From Galdieria partita (lineage: Eukaryota > Rhodophyta > Bangiophyceae > Galdieriales > Galdieriaceae): a stretch of DNA of 64,000 bases. The number at the start of each line of letters is the position of its first letter. Position 1 is the stretch's first letter. The stretch lies in contig BQMJ01000044.1 in assembly GCA_025991245.1 (NCBI GenBank), forward strand, positions 145,220-209,219, given 5' to 3'. The position numbers were made by a program, and so were the translations under genes. Shown here piece by piece: positions 45,145-58,669 of this stretch. The notes beneath the pieces were generated by a model. That model did not search any database. It saw only the letters and a program-made list of their open reading frames with translations, and was not told the DNA's origin.

Positions 45145-46710
45145 TAATTCTATGGATTCTTCAAGGCTGATCCAATTTTTCCTTTGTGTTTTTTAATAAG
45201 TCTTCTAAGAATTGGTATATAAATTTTCGATACGAATACAAAGATAGTCCCGATTATTCATTTTTCTCCAAGAAGCTCCAAAATTTCCGTTGAGACCACG
45301 TAAAGATTGATGATCTTGAACTCCTAAGTAATATTCTTGAATAACCCTTCTTATATTCGACAAAGAACGATCCATGAATATCCCAAGATTGGGATTATAG
45401 GTTCTGTTGGTTGATTCTCTTAATTTTTTTTTGTATTTTTGTCTATGAATAATATCCTCTACTCTTCTTTCAACTTCCTTTTCAATATAAACTTCGACAG
45501 CATCTTTGTTTTGATCCATTGGCTGCTGTTCATTAGAACTAGTTGCAGTTAGTAAGTTCTTCGAAAATGATATGAAATCGGGATCCCTTTCATTTCTGGT
45601 GTTTGAAGATTTTCAAAATAAACAGCATCTTGAATGAAACTTTTAGACAGAAAATTGAACAACAAATCTTGTTCTTGAATCCATTTAAAACAATACTTCT
45701 TCTTCAATTCCATAGGAGGTTCAATATAATCGCTTTCAATCTTATAAATTTCATCTCGTTTGAATCCAGCTAAAGCTTTGATGGCATCGGTAGTAGCGTT
45801 GGATATGGAGATAATATATCGCGATTGGATTTCCATAATCCTTGCATTCTTGATTCATCTATAGGAACTCCATATGAAGTCATGGTATTTGATGCAAAAT
45901 GTCTAGCTGCATGAAAGATATTACCAAGACCCATTCTTGATTCATTATGTTTTTTTGTTCATAAAATCCCTGTGGGTATTGTAGTTGATGAATACAATTT
46001 TTTCTCTTCTCAAGGGAACCATCTCAAAAAATTGTCGAATTTACTCGATAGCCAATGCTGTTACAGAACATATTCCATAGTCCTTGTTTCTAGTAAAGTA
46101 CATAGCATCCTTTGTTTCATAAGTATTGCTCTTACTAAATTCAGAAACCAAAGCAACACACGGTATTTTGGGTCTTTCATCATTCAGGTCTTCAACTTCT
46201 TTGAATTTAAAATCAGTAAAGCTTATTGGAGTGAAAGTGCTCATTTTTGATGAAGTAAAACATCTCAATAGCAAACAGTTTCGATGAAAAGGATGGCGTA
46301 TTAGATTTTCTGATAGTTTCAAAACGCCTTCGTAGCTGTAAGCTAACTTCTTATTGATTTCACCTGGAACATCTACCCATTCACTTACATCACTTCCTTT
46401 TCTTTTCAATTCCATTTCAGCTTGTCTATTTTTCGCCAAGATAAGAGAATCATTGAGCTCATAATAATGGAATCGTTCACCCGTTTTTCTAAACCTATAG
46501 TCTCTAAGCACTGATAACGTAAATAAGTGAATTTAGGGTGAAATCATTCTCGAGTAATTTCTTTTTCAAGTACTCATTGATTACCTTGGGAGTAAGACTA
46601 GAGTTCTCACCAAAATCTCCAGGTGCTAGAAAACTTTCCAGTTCCTGCATTTTCCTCTTTCTAGATGAAGCTTTACTGTGGATAAACATCTGTTCCAATT
46701 CTCGATTCAT
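45145..46710 (-). mobile_element. Decayed Crypton-like tyrosine-recombinase transposon
   Basis: Minus-strand frames at 46,710-46,504, 46,511-46,041, a frame crossing 45,960-45,790, 45,836-45,549 and 45,519-45,150 together outline one protein broken by frameshifts and a stop. An N-terminal helical part is followed by the recombinase segment LLLRCF (possible box-I Arg) and HAARHFASNTMTSYGVP with the HxxR motif. Next is LWKSNRDILSPY with the Trp and likely nucleophile Tyr, then DAIKALAGFKRDEIY, typical of Crypton-type recombinases. The last frame, MDRSLSNIRRVIQEYYLG, GLNGNFGASWRK, matches the GCR1_C DNA-binding domain that Cryptons carry. The combination of a tyrosine recombinase with a C-terminal GCR1_C domain is the Crypton signature. 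No terminal repeats are expected for this class and none are seen. The element appears inactive. Confidence 0.65.
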
Positions 46711-48260
46711 TTGCCCTTCCTTTCAAAAAGTCCCCCCACCCCTTTTTCCCTCCAGAAATCACTCCTTAAATAGACTTCCCGTTTCTCATCTAGATGAGTT
46801 CTCAATTCTTCTATATTCCTACCCCTTTCTTCTCTAGGAGAGAAAAAAGGGAAATTCTCCTTCTTCTCCTTTTACTATTCAAACACCTGCTACCACTCCT
46901 ACTAGTCCTAGTTTGGAGTTCAAGATAAAATAATACAATTTCAATTCTATAGGCCTCAACTTACTTGAAGCTACTTCTAAGAGAGGAATTAGTATCAAGG
47001 GTAGCAGGAAGCTGTTGAATATAGCTAGAAACATCGACAACTGACATTCACGAATACGATGAAATGGAGTCTACTTCTTTTTCATATTCCCAGTACTTAC
47101 GACGTTATATTGGACACAATTTCTATATAGACTACCTAGGAGACATCCTTGCCAACTACACATTCAATTATATGAGCCATGAAGACTTCCGAACGACCGT
47201 TGACTTGTCTTTTTAATGTACCCGTATCTAGCCTTCATATTGAAGCATGAGTATCCCATCAGGAATGCCTTCATGTTCATGAGGCTGCTTCTTTTTGACA
47301 AAAAACTCAAGGTAATGATTGAAAACTTTTTTTGGGTGAAATCTCCAAACTTGAATAAAATGGACAATTTCTCAAAGATTTGCAAAGGAGATATCCTAGA
47401 ATATCTTGCAAGAAGCATTTCTCAAAAGTATACAATAGCACCATAATACTCGAGTAGTATTTCAACTTGTATCAAAAATATTATCAATCTTTCAGCCTCC
47501 ATAATCCATGCACAAAAGCAGTTGGGAATTATAGTTTGTATTACTCTTCCAACAGTATACATCAACGCCAGGAAACCACGTAAAACTGAAACGGGAAGAC
47601 ATTATATTATTCTCTGCCGATAAGTGTTGTTTGAGAACCAAAATTTCTTCAAGTCAAGGTGGGAATTGTTTTTGTGTCAAAGTTATCCAATAGTTTATTC
47701 TAAAGTTGAGATGTACTTGATTTTCTTGAATCGTTTGGATATTATTAAACTTACACGTTGTTGAGACAGTAGAGCTTTCATGCCAAAACAAATACAAACG
47801 AGTTGTTCAAATCACCTTTTCCATATCGTTGGAGATTGCTTTGGTTGAAATAGACGGAGTGATGATGGCAGCTTTCAACCTTCCGTTGATCGACTTGAAG
47901 AAACCACCAAAGTTGCGATATATGATCTAGTTAACTGGGAATTATATAAAGCTTTATGACTTTTTCAGTGCTTGACCAGTTGTATGTGTCCAAATTGTGC
48001 AACAAATATTTTTCCAAGTTTGAGTTTTGTTGTTGCGTTTTAGAATACATGTGGAGAATAGCCAACTTTGAAAGTTTTCATGAGATTGGTGTTTTAATAG
48101 AACTGTTGTAGATGCTTCTGTGTTGTTCATCAGAGAAACTCTGAGGGAACTAGAGAGTGAGTCCAGGTACTAAGTTCATAGCGTCTTCTAGTATTCTGGG
48201 TAAGGTTGAAAAGTTCCTGAGTTGCTGCTTTCTTCCCTTTTTGCTTTTCTCTGTTGGTTT
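46711..48260. other. Spacer with pyrimidine-rich flank and possible transposon debris
   Basis: Directly upstream of the Crypton-like frame is a C/T-rich stretch (46,730-46,880) with a small inverted repeat around CTAGGAGAG. At about 47,080-47,430 (+) a broken frame contains FNYMSHEDFRTTVDLSF and FILKHEYPIRNAFMFMRLL, faintly transposase-like but not assignable. The remainder holds nothing recognisable. Confidence 0.35.
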
Positions 48261-48360
48261 TACTAGTTTAGGCAATTCTTTGTCTTGAGAAGCCACCCTT
48301 GACCACTCAGAATCTCCCACTTTGGAGTGTTCTAGTGTTTCCAGAATTTTCCGTGTTTTA
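48261..48360 (-). repeat. Possible third, partial copy of the tRNA-like repeat
   Basis: On the minus strand near 48,280-48,300 the sequence CTGAGTGGTCAAGGGTGGC aligns with the tRNA-like head of copy A (CTCAGTTGTCAAGGGCGG) and resembles the D-arm of a leucine or serine tRNA. The flanks are only weakly similar to copies A and B. Confidence 0.3.
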
Positions 48361-49489
48361 TTGTTGAATTTTGTGAAACATAGACTGTTTGATGCTTTGT
48401 GGTGTTTTAGATGCAGAGGAGGAAGTGGCTCGAGGGTCTTTGTTGGTGACTATTGTTGTCAAGGGACAAACAAGGCAAGGTTCTTGCAACGATACTTATT
48501 ATATGAGTCATGACGCTATGCTACTATGGAGAGTTTTCATATGTAGAACTCACAAAATAGAAAGAGTCAACAATCGATTCTTTATTTTCGCAATTGAATT
48601 ATATAAAATAGAATATGCGACACTTGGTCCATGTATTCAAGCTGATTGAGAAACTTGACTAGATTCTTTATCAACATACTTGTAGGCAAAATACAAATTA
48701 TATACATGTGTCACTTCCAATGTTTACTTGAATCACGTTTTGTTGATAATTGAAACACTCGACCAGATTGTATAAACTCAAATCTGCAAAAGTCTAAAAC
48801 GTCCTTGTTACTGGTAACACAAAATTCACAGGCCTCCAAGTTGCAAACAGTTCAGCTAGACATTGATCAGCACAAATGTTCACTCTACTTGACGAAATTT
48901 CTCTATGACAACTTGGCGACTACACACTAAATCGTTCCAAGTTATGGGAAACACGCTCTTCTTGTTGAAAGTGGCAGATTATACTTTCTTGAAGTGATTC
49001 CTATCGACTAGAGCTCAATGTTCTCCAAATTAACTTGAAGCAAGTAAATCTTCAAGGTAAATAACAAAGGTGAGTTTATCTCACTATACAATGGCGGGCT
49101 TTACTCTCAGGGGTATGTCAACGATCATTCTAACACAACGGTTCTCTTCAAATAACGCAACGTTAGAGAATCAATAGTATTCTAGGTAAAACTTTGAGTG
49201 GAAGGTTCCCTTGGAAAGTTTTCACTAGGTACATATGAAACAATATGGCGTGTGCACTTTTAACGGTACTCGAAGAACTCTTCAACGTCACTTTGCCCAA
49301 TCTCTCTTTGTGATTGTTTTGCTCAACTGTGGCTGTAGTTGCTTTGTTACTACCTGTTTTGAAGTGGATAAAGTTGTTCCTTTTTATGAAAATATAAGTA
49401 GTTGAATTTAGAGGAGAACTTTTTAGTACGAAAAAAACTTTGAAGTTTTATGACTTTGCACTTCTAGAAATTCCAGCCAAGGCGCGGTT
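48361..49489. other. Spacer, no gene seen
   Basis: About 1.1 kb of mixed composition with short unsupported frames only. Confidence 0.4.
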
Positions 49490-50095
49490 CGGTTTGTTCG
49501 TTTCCTGTCAACAACTTGGATTGAACCTCAAAGTTGCTTCCAACTTCATGTCGAATGCAACGTAGGTACTGTTCGAGAAATGTTGATCTTTAGTTTCTGG
49601 TCTGTTTGAAGACAGTGACCCTGCGGATTATTGGGGAACCAGTGGGCACAAAGGCTCCAAATAGTCTTTGACCTTGAATCCTTGTCCCACTCTAGTCTTC
49701 CAATGTAACTTGGTTTTTCCAAGTGAATTGTACTACTAATTGTTGTCCTGTGAACAACAGATGAAGACTCTCTCTTGTGGAACAATTACCAAGATCGTTT
49801 GTAACAATCGGAGTATATTCTGAGTTGATTCTCTTTGGCTCTTCACAAAAACGATTCTTGTCATTGTCAGTTTTTGTCTATTGAGAATCTATTGTCCAAG
49901 TGGAGAGGGGAGATTGGCTCGTGGCAACTCAACTGTGCAGTTCAACTGTGAGTTGCTGTTTCGAAAACGGACGTGAACAGAGTTTGTACACCCACTTTGA
50001 AGCATCTTTACGTCGTTGTTTGCTAATCTTACTTGACGAGGTCACATGAAGGATGCAAATTCGAAACAAAACTTGGAAGAAAAAGAGTGTCTGAT
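49490..50095 (-). repeat. tRNA-like dispersed repeat, copy B
   Basis: Collinear with 43,320-43,930. Shared landmarks are GATTGAACC near 49,530, a block with GTTGATC and TGGTCTGT near 49,590, AAAGGCTCC near 49,660, and the tRNA-like head near 49,930 (minus strand CAGTTGAGTTGCC). The B-box-like site has lost one base relative to copy A. Divergence indicates old copies. Confidence 0.4.
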
Positions 50096-53000
50096 GGGAA
50101 AAACTTTCACAAAAGAGAGGCTTCGCAACTCGTCGGCATAGTGTATGTTTGGAATAGCTACCTTAGTCTTTTGTGCTCAAGTCTATAAATACTTAGCAGT
50201 TGACAGTTTGTGAGACACAGTTTTGGAAAGGATATTGTTTGAATAGTATTACTGTGTGCACTTAAATAGGCCCGTCTTTCTATTGGGAAATCACAATCAA
50301 CTATACAACGTATAATTCTACAAAAAGCCTGACAAATACAAAGTATACAAACTGACAACTGTCCACGAATTTATAAATACATTGCTCATTTTAGACAGCG
50401 ATTCTTTCTGCATATTAAATTACTCTACTGAGCAACATTCCTATATATGCGCAAGATATTCCAGGATCTTCCTACTTTACAAAGCAAAATTGAGCAAGAC
50501 ATGAATATTTTATTCTTGATGCCCTGTTTACTTGAACGATCGATCTTCATACTGTGGGTACGGTTGCTAAAATTTTATTTTCTTAGAAGTCTAGCGTCCG
50601 TGAATGAATACACACTGAATTTCGTGACTAGTTAATTATACAAGAAGAACTCTAGCCAACATTTGGAATGACATAATGATGAAAATGTCTGAAAGGCAAG
50701 GAATTTTTTTTCATTCAATTGATAATAAAAAATGTACACTACGCGTAATTTCATTTATAGACAAATTACCTTGTCATTTATATACAAACGAGAAAGACTT
50801 TTAGCCAAGAAAGAAAGACAAACACCAACTGCAATACACAGTACAAAAAAGACCATTATAGAAGGAAAATACAATTGATAATATCTAAGAAATCGAATCT
50901 TGGCAATTTGGATATGCTTTAACCCAATCCAGGAGAGGCGAGAAACTCAACGTTTAGCCACTTTGAGTCACAAAGGTGTAAGCAGAGAGACTTCAAAGAA
51001 TCGACACAAATTCTTAAAACAAGATAAAGACTAGAATTGACCATTCAAGTCTTAACAATCAGCCAATCAGAATCATTCATAATTGGACAGAGCTGGGGTA
51101 AATGCAGTAGAGCTATCACCCAACGCCAAAAAAAGAAAGTTCTCGTATCGCTTCATAAGAAAAACTTTATTATGAAGAACAGCTATACAAAAATGCTTCT
51201 AAGACCAGAATTAAAAGAAAAGTTTCAAACAACCCAATATAAATCAAAACGATAAGTAGAGATGCAATACAATTGACATGAGAAGCTTTATTTATCACAG
51301 AAACTTATTGAAGACAACATGTACTTGTGAGAGTTTCACATAGAATATTCAATTGAAAAGAGAAAAGGAAAACCAAAAATTTCTGGCAACAACGATATCA
51401 GCTGAAAACAAACTACTTAGCCAAAACAAGGACAAACACAATCAAATTTCTAAATTACAGAAAGTCTAGGTGAAGAAAAAGTTTACGAATTTTATATAAC
51501 CCAGTGGCGAATTAAAACAATTAGGAAGACATATAAAAGCGAACCATACAAAAGGTTCAGAATAAAATACATTAATACTATAAAGTTGTCTATAATGCAC
51601 AATGCTGAAATTATTTCCAATTACACTGTGATGTGAAAGAGGAAAAAGATTAACATAAATAACACCTAAAGTAGTACCCGGAAAAAACTACACATTCAAG
51701 AACCATACACACTCAACAAGAAGAAATGCAATTTCACAAAGAAACCTCTGTTCTTTACAAGAGACTAAATTAGAAAGTGATATCTGTGAAAACAATATTA
51801 GCAAATAATATATAGAACCTTAGTAGATTGTGTTGCAAATGAAAAATTTGTTGCATTGTAGATTTTACTAGGCTGAATTAGAATCCAAGCTGGGTCGTTG
51901 GGAAATCCAGTAAGAAGTTATTTGAGTTCACATGAGGGTTCATTGATTCATTTTCCCTCACATTCCTCTATTGCCTTTTGGCTGCCATGGGCTGTGTTTT
52001 GTTCTACGTAGCCAATTCTCGACAAAATTCAAAAATTTTTCGAAATTTTTTTAAAGCAGATATTTGTGGAAAAAAAGTTGTAGAAATTGGTTTGTATATA
52101 CTAATTTGTGTTTTCTTGTTTCATATGAACTTTTTCACGATTAGCCAAGAGTAAGCTCCAGCTGTCTAAAAAATGGCTAGAGTGCTATTTATTTGTACAT
52201 ATAAAAATAAGTAGTGGTCGAAATCAACAGAAATGAAAGAGTAAAAGAATCGAACTTACCAAGCTCTTCTTTCATACTTCATTGTCCTCTGGAAAAGTTG
52301 AGGAAAGACCAACGATTGATTCAAAATCTCTATGGTGCATTTTTGCATACATGACATAGTTGGAAATTCTTGAGCCAGTTTGCAAGTACACTAGAATATT
52401 TACAAGCAGAGCTTCTCCTGCAGTGTCTCAAATACCACAGTATTTCAAGTTGAGCCGTTAACAAAGACTGCTAGTCTCAAGCTTGGTCTTGCTCCCTATT
52501 AAAACGTAGAAATGAATATTTACCTCAGTAGAAGGCAATCATTTAATTTCTATTCGCCAAGTACCGATTTAAACGCCAGATAAGTATGAAAAGCAAAACG
52601 CATTGAAAGTTCTTATGGTAATAATGGAAGAAATTGAATTTCGATTGGAGGACTTCCCCAACAAAGAGTTTCAAGTAGAAAATTCTAGAGAAAAAAAACT
52701 AGGAAGAAACCAAAATATTATGTAATCATAGTAAAAGGATAAAAAAGTATTAAAAGCTAAGAAAGCAAGGAAGGAGAAATTGATTGTAGAGAAAAAGAGT
52801 GAGAGTACAATATGACCAATAATGAAAAATGCCACGCAGTGATATAATTTTCTAATAGTTATCGCCCAAAATAGAGACCAGATAGACACTAAGCAACAAG
52901 AAAGAGGAAGAACAGCAGATTATGGAATATTAATGCTGTCATTGTTAACTGCCTGTTTCAATTGAAAGCCTTTTTTATGGCATATGTATGGTATGGCTTA

Positions 53001-53579
53001 CTTTTGGTTCAATATGTATACCACCAGCAAAGTAGCATAATAGTATACAAGGATACTCACAGAATGAAATAAGAAGTATACAATGATCATAAGAAAATAA
53101 AACCCTGTTTTGCCAAATTGCTAAGTGATAGATAAGACAGCATAAAGAAACCATAAGGCAAAACAAGGTTGTACTTTTCAAACCACTGTCAGTGAATCGA
53201 AAAGGGCTCTGATACGGGAGATGCAAGAAACGGAGCCAATTTAGTTTAGCAACATTTCAAGTAAATAATGAATTATGTTGGCTCCAAACAAATGAAAACG
53301 TTTTCCTAAAACAAATACTAGAGAAAATTCATGATCAGTCAAAAGCGGTACAAGTGCACGAGTATGTTAGGAGATGAAGATTTCATAGGCGAAGATGAAT
53401 TGACACGAATGGATCAACAAACAAAACAAAACTTAAACACTACCCAATAGGAAAGCAACAAGGTAAGTCAAAATATTTGAATTATTAAATAATTCTTTGC
53501 TTTATAACATTGGTTTCACGAGAACATAATTCATTGAAGGAAGGCACGTGACGTATGTCAGAGGACACTAGACAATTCT
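50096..53579. other. A-rich subtelomeric DNA without genes
   Basis: About 3.5 kb in which A greatly exceeds T on the + strand from ~50,700 onward. Short frames exist but are unsupported. Small segments near 52,970-53,100 (TATGGCATATG..., ACTCACAGAATGAAA) echo the R1 repeat described next, so this is probably an older, eroded part of the same repeat landscape. Confidence 0.45.
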
Positions 53580-55620
53580 TTTTTTATTAGACCTTTGTAA
53601 CGTTTCTTTCTCTGGTACACTTATAGACTAATAAGTGAACGATAAAGATAGCGATTTTGAAAATAACCCATAGAGAAAAGAAAGACAGCAAGAGAAATAG
53701 AATCTCTAGAAAGTTGAAGAATTCTCATATACTACTTGTCTTTATTGAATAAGTATATCTCTAATTGTTTTCTTCAACGGACATTAGTCGACAATGCAAA
53801 AGATAGTAAGAAGTAGTATCCAAATGCATGTTCATAAAAGAACCTACCATATTCTCAGTCGTATACAATTCAATACTTTTGTCAAATTGAAATACTCAAA
53901 AGAAATTCTATATATATTTAGGAGAGAAACAAGAACACCAGGATGATTTCAAAGCACAAGAATAAAAATACAACAAACTCATGGAGGAAAAGTGCTCTTG
54001 AGAGATATGTTTCTCTTCAAGCTGTCATTCAAATCATAGTCAAACTGACATAAAGCATATAATATCGAAGATGCTACAGACAAACGTTGAACTTTTGTGG
54101 CTAGATTGCAAACTGTTCAATTCATTTGAGGCTTTTTTATGGAAAAGGCGTGGCTTGCTTTGTCTTCATTATATATACCAACAGTACAATTCGTGTACAA
54201 TATTATGCCAATCAACATAAAATAGAACAAAATGGATCCAGTTACCATAAGAAAGCAAAAAAATTCTTTTTACAAAAAAGGTGTCTGATAAAAGATACCA
54301 CATAGTAAAAACCAACAGTTGCACGATTCTACTTTTTGAAAAACTGTCGCTTTTCAATATCGAAAACGACTATAGTGAAACAAGCCATGCAATACGCTAG
54401 CTGTAAAAATTACCAGATTTAGATTTCGCAATGCATCAAACTCACAACCAAATTGCTCAGTTCCCCCAAAAATTAAAAACTTCAATAAAGGTGAAACAAA
54501 TGGAACAATTGAATGTCGCTTACATAAAATACCAATACAACTGTGGAGTTGATTCCAAAAAGAATTCAAAGGAAGAATTATTTTGTCACTCGAAATAAAT
54601 TAGCAAAATCACAAAAATCATCAAGAATGTTGACACAATTTCAAAAGAATTTAACAGAATCTACACCACTTAATTTTATACTCTATTAGATTCTTTTACG
54701 ACGATTTAGTGAATTGAGAAAAATGCATGCTTTTTAGAAAAAAATGGCAAAACGTGTCTTTTCAAATAAAAAAAAGGTTTAACTGTTTTTCTAAAATTAT
54801 CTAGGGCTCATTAGAAGAGCGATAAAAATGTCGTCTCGAATAGAGTCTATAGCAAAAGAAAGAATTTAAAGAGGTTGGCCCAAGTGAAAAAGTTGAATAA
54901 CTTCAATACATTATTTGTCCTTATGGCATCAGTATTCCTAGTTGTTCACAGGGGTAAATAGTAGGTGATAATGCAAAATTTAGTAAAAAGAAAAATAGAA
55001 CAAATCTGTATATAAAAATAATCAATGTATTCTCACCTCGAACATTTTAGTACATAGGTGAAATAGAACCTAGGAAAATTTCATTACACATTCAAGGGTT
55101 ATAAGACATAAAACACAAAAGGAAAACAGACAGTAATACTAGAAGAAAAAGGAGCAAAAAGCTGCATTTTTTAAATTGTGAACTAAGAGTCTATATGACT
55201 ATTGAATCTCCTAATTGAATCATTCTTAGAAAACGACAGTTGAGCAAGAATCTAGGGCATAGTAATTCACACTAAAAAACCAACAAATTGATTCTCAGTT
55301 TGGCATTGTTGAGAATAGATAAAAGGCGGATCGAAAAGTTTACCAAAACACAATGTTTTGCTTTTGAAAATCCAAGAATACCATAAGCATTGTATACTTT
55401 TTGCTAAATGTCTATAGCGACACTATATTTCAAGTTAAGGGTACTCACAGAATGAAACAAGCAGTACCTTTAGGCCGTCAGAAAGTAAAAACTACCTACC
55501 AAATGTTTACATTTTCAATAACACTGCAACGTGGAATACAATAAAGTGACCAAAAAACACTACTTAAAATTTTGCTATCTAAGACAGATTTTTCAAGACG
55601 ATTCTCATAGGGTAAGGTTC
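53580..55620 (+). repeat. Subtelomeric repeat R1, copy 1
   Basis: About 2 kb directly repeated at 58,670-60,695. Matching landmarks in the same order are ACATTAGTCGACA (53,783 and 58,856), AACTCATGGAGGAAAAGTG (53,976 and 59,059), AAAAATTACCAGATTTAGAT (54,403 and 59,484), TTATGGCATCAGTA (54,922 and 59,998), AGAATAGATAAA (55,311 and 60,386) and AAGGTTCAACCA (55,614 and 60,687). No conserved long frame is visible. Confidence 0.8.
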
Positions 55621-58520
55621 AACCATAAAGGTCTTGGTGAAACGATCGAAACAGAAGTTTCGAAACTATCCAAATTAAACTCTCATTATTATGTATGCAA
55701 TGAAGATAGCAACGATCTTAATAAGAAACATAAATAAAGAAATATCATTATCGTTACGAAGTAATACCCATACAAACCTATATGAAAAGAGAAATTTGTG
55801 AGAAACATTACTGTGTCATTAATGCATAAAAAAATTCAAGAATTTATAAAATTTATGACAATATTAAAAAAAAAAAAGAAAAAGATTTCAGCAGTTCAGT
55901 TTCAGTTCTATTATATTGGCATTATGGAAAGGTATTGAAGAGAAGTTTATGCAGTACATCAAAGGGGAATAGGCAATCTTTGCATTATAAGGGCTACACT
56001 TGTTTCTAAAGTTTATTAAAGGAACAATACCAATACCAATTTTATAAGGAAGCCATAGAATAATAAGCATTTAGAGAAATAGAAACTTGAGAATACCTTG
56101 AAGAATTTCCATATACCACGTGTTTCTCACATCATCAGTACCTTAAACCTGTTCTCGTCCTCCAGATATTTGTCGATCGTGGGAAATGAAGTAAAAGAGT
56201 TATAGCGAACTGCTCACAGAGAAGAAAAATACAATACTTTTGATGAAAGTGAATTTAGTAACTATACCACATTGAAATACAGAAGAAAAAATATTTCCTT
56301 TTCTCATTGGAGGAAAAGTAGTAAAAAGGAGGGACAATCCTTGAAAACAACAATGAACGCAGCAAAAAACAAAGAAATGAAAATGCTAATAGTGTTAGAT
56401 TGCTCTACTGTTGCAACGACTTGTTCACGTACATTGCTCGCGCCTCACACTTATGACACCAGAAGGGTAGCATTCAAACGAACCACCTAAAATCTCAGAA
56501 AAATACAAAAGAAGCAGAAAAATGTGAATTCCAAAAATAAGAACAAAAGAAGCAATCTAAAAACTTACTCCAGTTTCCATTTCAAAAAAAAAACTCAAAC
56601 AAAATGTAGCTGACAGGAAACCAAACTTGGTCAGCTGCACAACAAGAAAAAAAAATAAAACAATACGTAACTATTCTTTGGCAAAGAACATAACTAAGAA
56701 ACCAGACATAAGCAATTTACCCTGAACACTCCTATTTTGAGACAACTAAAGCGCAATGAATTGAAAAACTATCAATGTCCTGGCTGTAAGCAATAAGGAT
56801 TTTTTTCTTATTTCAGTTTTATTAGGTTTCATTAGGATATAATTTCAAGTTAGACATGTATATTTACCTAAAATTTCAAATACTGTTGGGAAATATTAAC
56901 AGGGTGATTCAAGGTAAATTCATCCAATATAATAAACAAAAAGGATCATACACCAAATAAAATCGGCAAAAATACTAGACAAAGCAAAATATCATAATAT
57001 GAAAATACTCTATCACTTTAATGTGCCTCTCAGTCAATCAAGAACTACGGTAATAATGTCAATAACAACAAAGAGGAACCAATCAAGAAAAATACTCACA
57101 ATTTCTAAAAACCTCACGATATCGAATTACTGCAAAGCAACAGAAATGCTACAACTGAAAAAAGCTTTAAAAAATAGCATCTTAAAAATTTTCAATAAAT
57201 TCCCAGGTCTTCCAGTAACAAGCAAAAAATACCAACGTACGCAAAGATAGCTCATAAGGCAAGTCACTTCATCACTGGCAAAACAAGCAGCACAGCTTAA
57301 AAATAATTATTTTCACCAGACTAAAAGCAAAAGTAGAGGTTTTGGTAGAACCAATTCATTTTCTTTCTCTAATGCATTGTGATGACCGAGAACACAATAA
57401 ATATTCAAATGCGGATGTTTTGGTACAGGGCAATGGGAGCTTTTTTATCAGGGTTTAATAAGTTATATTAAGGTTTATTGCTGTTTTTATCCAAAGTCAC
57501 ACACTATAGAAAAATATTAACAGGATAAATAAAGGCACATTCATTCATAATAAGAGAGCTCGAGTATCCTTTACACAACATATAAGGCTTTAACGAAGAA
57601 CAAAGAAAACTGATATGTAATCAATGCTTTCAAATTGCTTCACAAGTTGGTCGATGAAAGATGACAATGTCAAAATAACAGTTACTACAAAAAACTTTCC
57701 ATTTGAGCAAACCGCTTAAATTGTTAATCAACAGAAAACAACAGAAAAATGCCTAAACAAAACAGGGCGACCATTGATTACGAGTAGAATGTAAACATTC
57801 TCTTTACGTTTGAAGCATTCTCGCAATAAAACTCAAATAGAAACAAAACCAAAAAGAACTCATAAAAGAAGTCACATCGTCATCTTTAGAATGCTCTTAA
57901 AAAATTTGCGACATAATTGATTCTCCTAGAAGCAAGAGTAGTCGACCGTGATAATTGTTCAAATGAGGACGGTCTGATACAGGGCAATGGGAACTCTTTT
58001 TATCAGGTTCAATTACATTTTATTAAGGTTAACTACTGTTTTAATCCAAAGTCACATACTATAGAAAAATATAAACAGGATAAATAAAGGAACATTCATC
58101 CATTAAAAGAAAGCTCAAGTATCCCTTGCACAACATATAAAGCTTCAACTAAGAAGAAAGAAAACAGATATGTAATAAAAGCTTTAAAAATTGTTTTACA
58201 ACGTGGTCATTGAAAGATGACAGCGTCAAAGTAACAATTACTACAAAAAAGTTACCATTTGAACCGCTTAAAATTATTAATCAACACAAAACAACAGAAA
58301 AATGCCTAAACAAAGAAGGGCCTAAAAAAAAGAGGGCGACCATTGATTAAAAGTAAAATGAAAACATTCTCCTCACGTTTGCAGCATTCTCGCAATAAAA
58401 CTGAAATACAAACATACCCAAAAAGAGCCCAAAAAAGAAATCACATCGTCATCTTTAGGATACTCATAAAAAATTTGCGACATAAGTGATTATACTAGAA
58501 GCAAGGGTAAAAAGCTAGAT
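55621..58520 (+). repeat. Subtelomeric repeat R2, direct arm
   Basis: About 2.9 kb whose reverse complement recurs at 60,695-62,950. Matching pairs include GGTGAAACGATCGAAACAGA (55,634; complement near 62,940), GTAGCTGACAGGAAACCAAA (56,606; complement near 62,000) and GCAAAACAAGCAGCAC (57,279; complement near 61,335). The right part contains two tandem subunits of about 570 bp (~57,400-57,960 and ~57,965-58,520), each with a GGCAATGGGA...TTTATCAGG start and an AAGTCACA.ACTATAGAAAAATAT core. Confidence 0.8.
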
Positions 58521-58669
58521 AGAATTACGGGGCTTCTCTAATGCATTCATGAAAAAGAAAAATGAGTGACTTGCAAAATATGTGTAGCCTGGCAGAGGGG
58601 AGTATGCATCTTTTTTCTTAGGTTTCAGGGTATAATTAAAAGGTTTGACGTATCATAGAGGAGCATAGA

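Noticed and set aside
47080-47430. A DDE transposase fragment
   Set aside because: Only a faint resemblance (HEDFRTT) and a stop in the middle; not enough to name a family.
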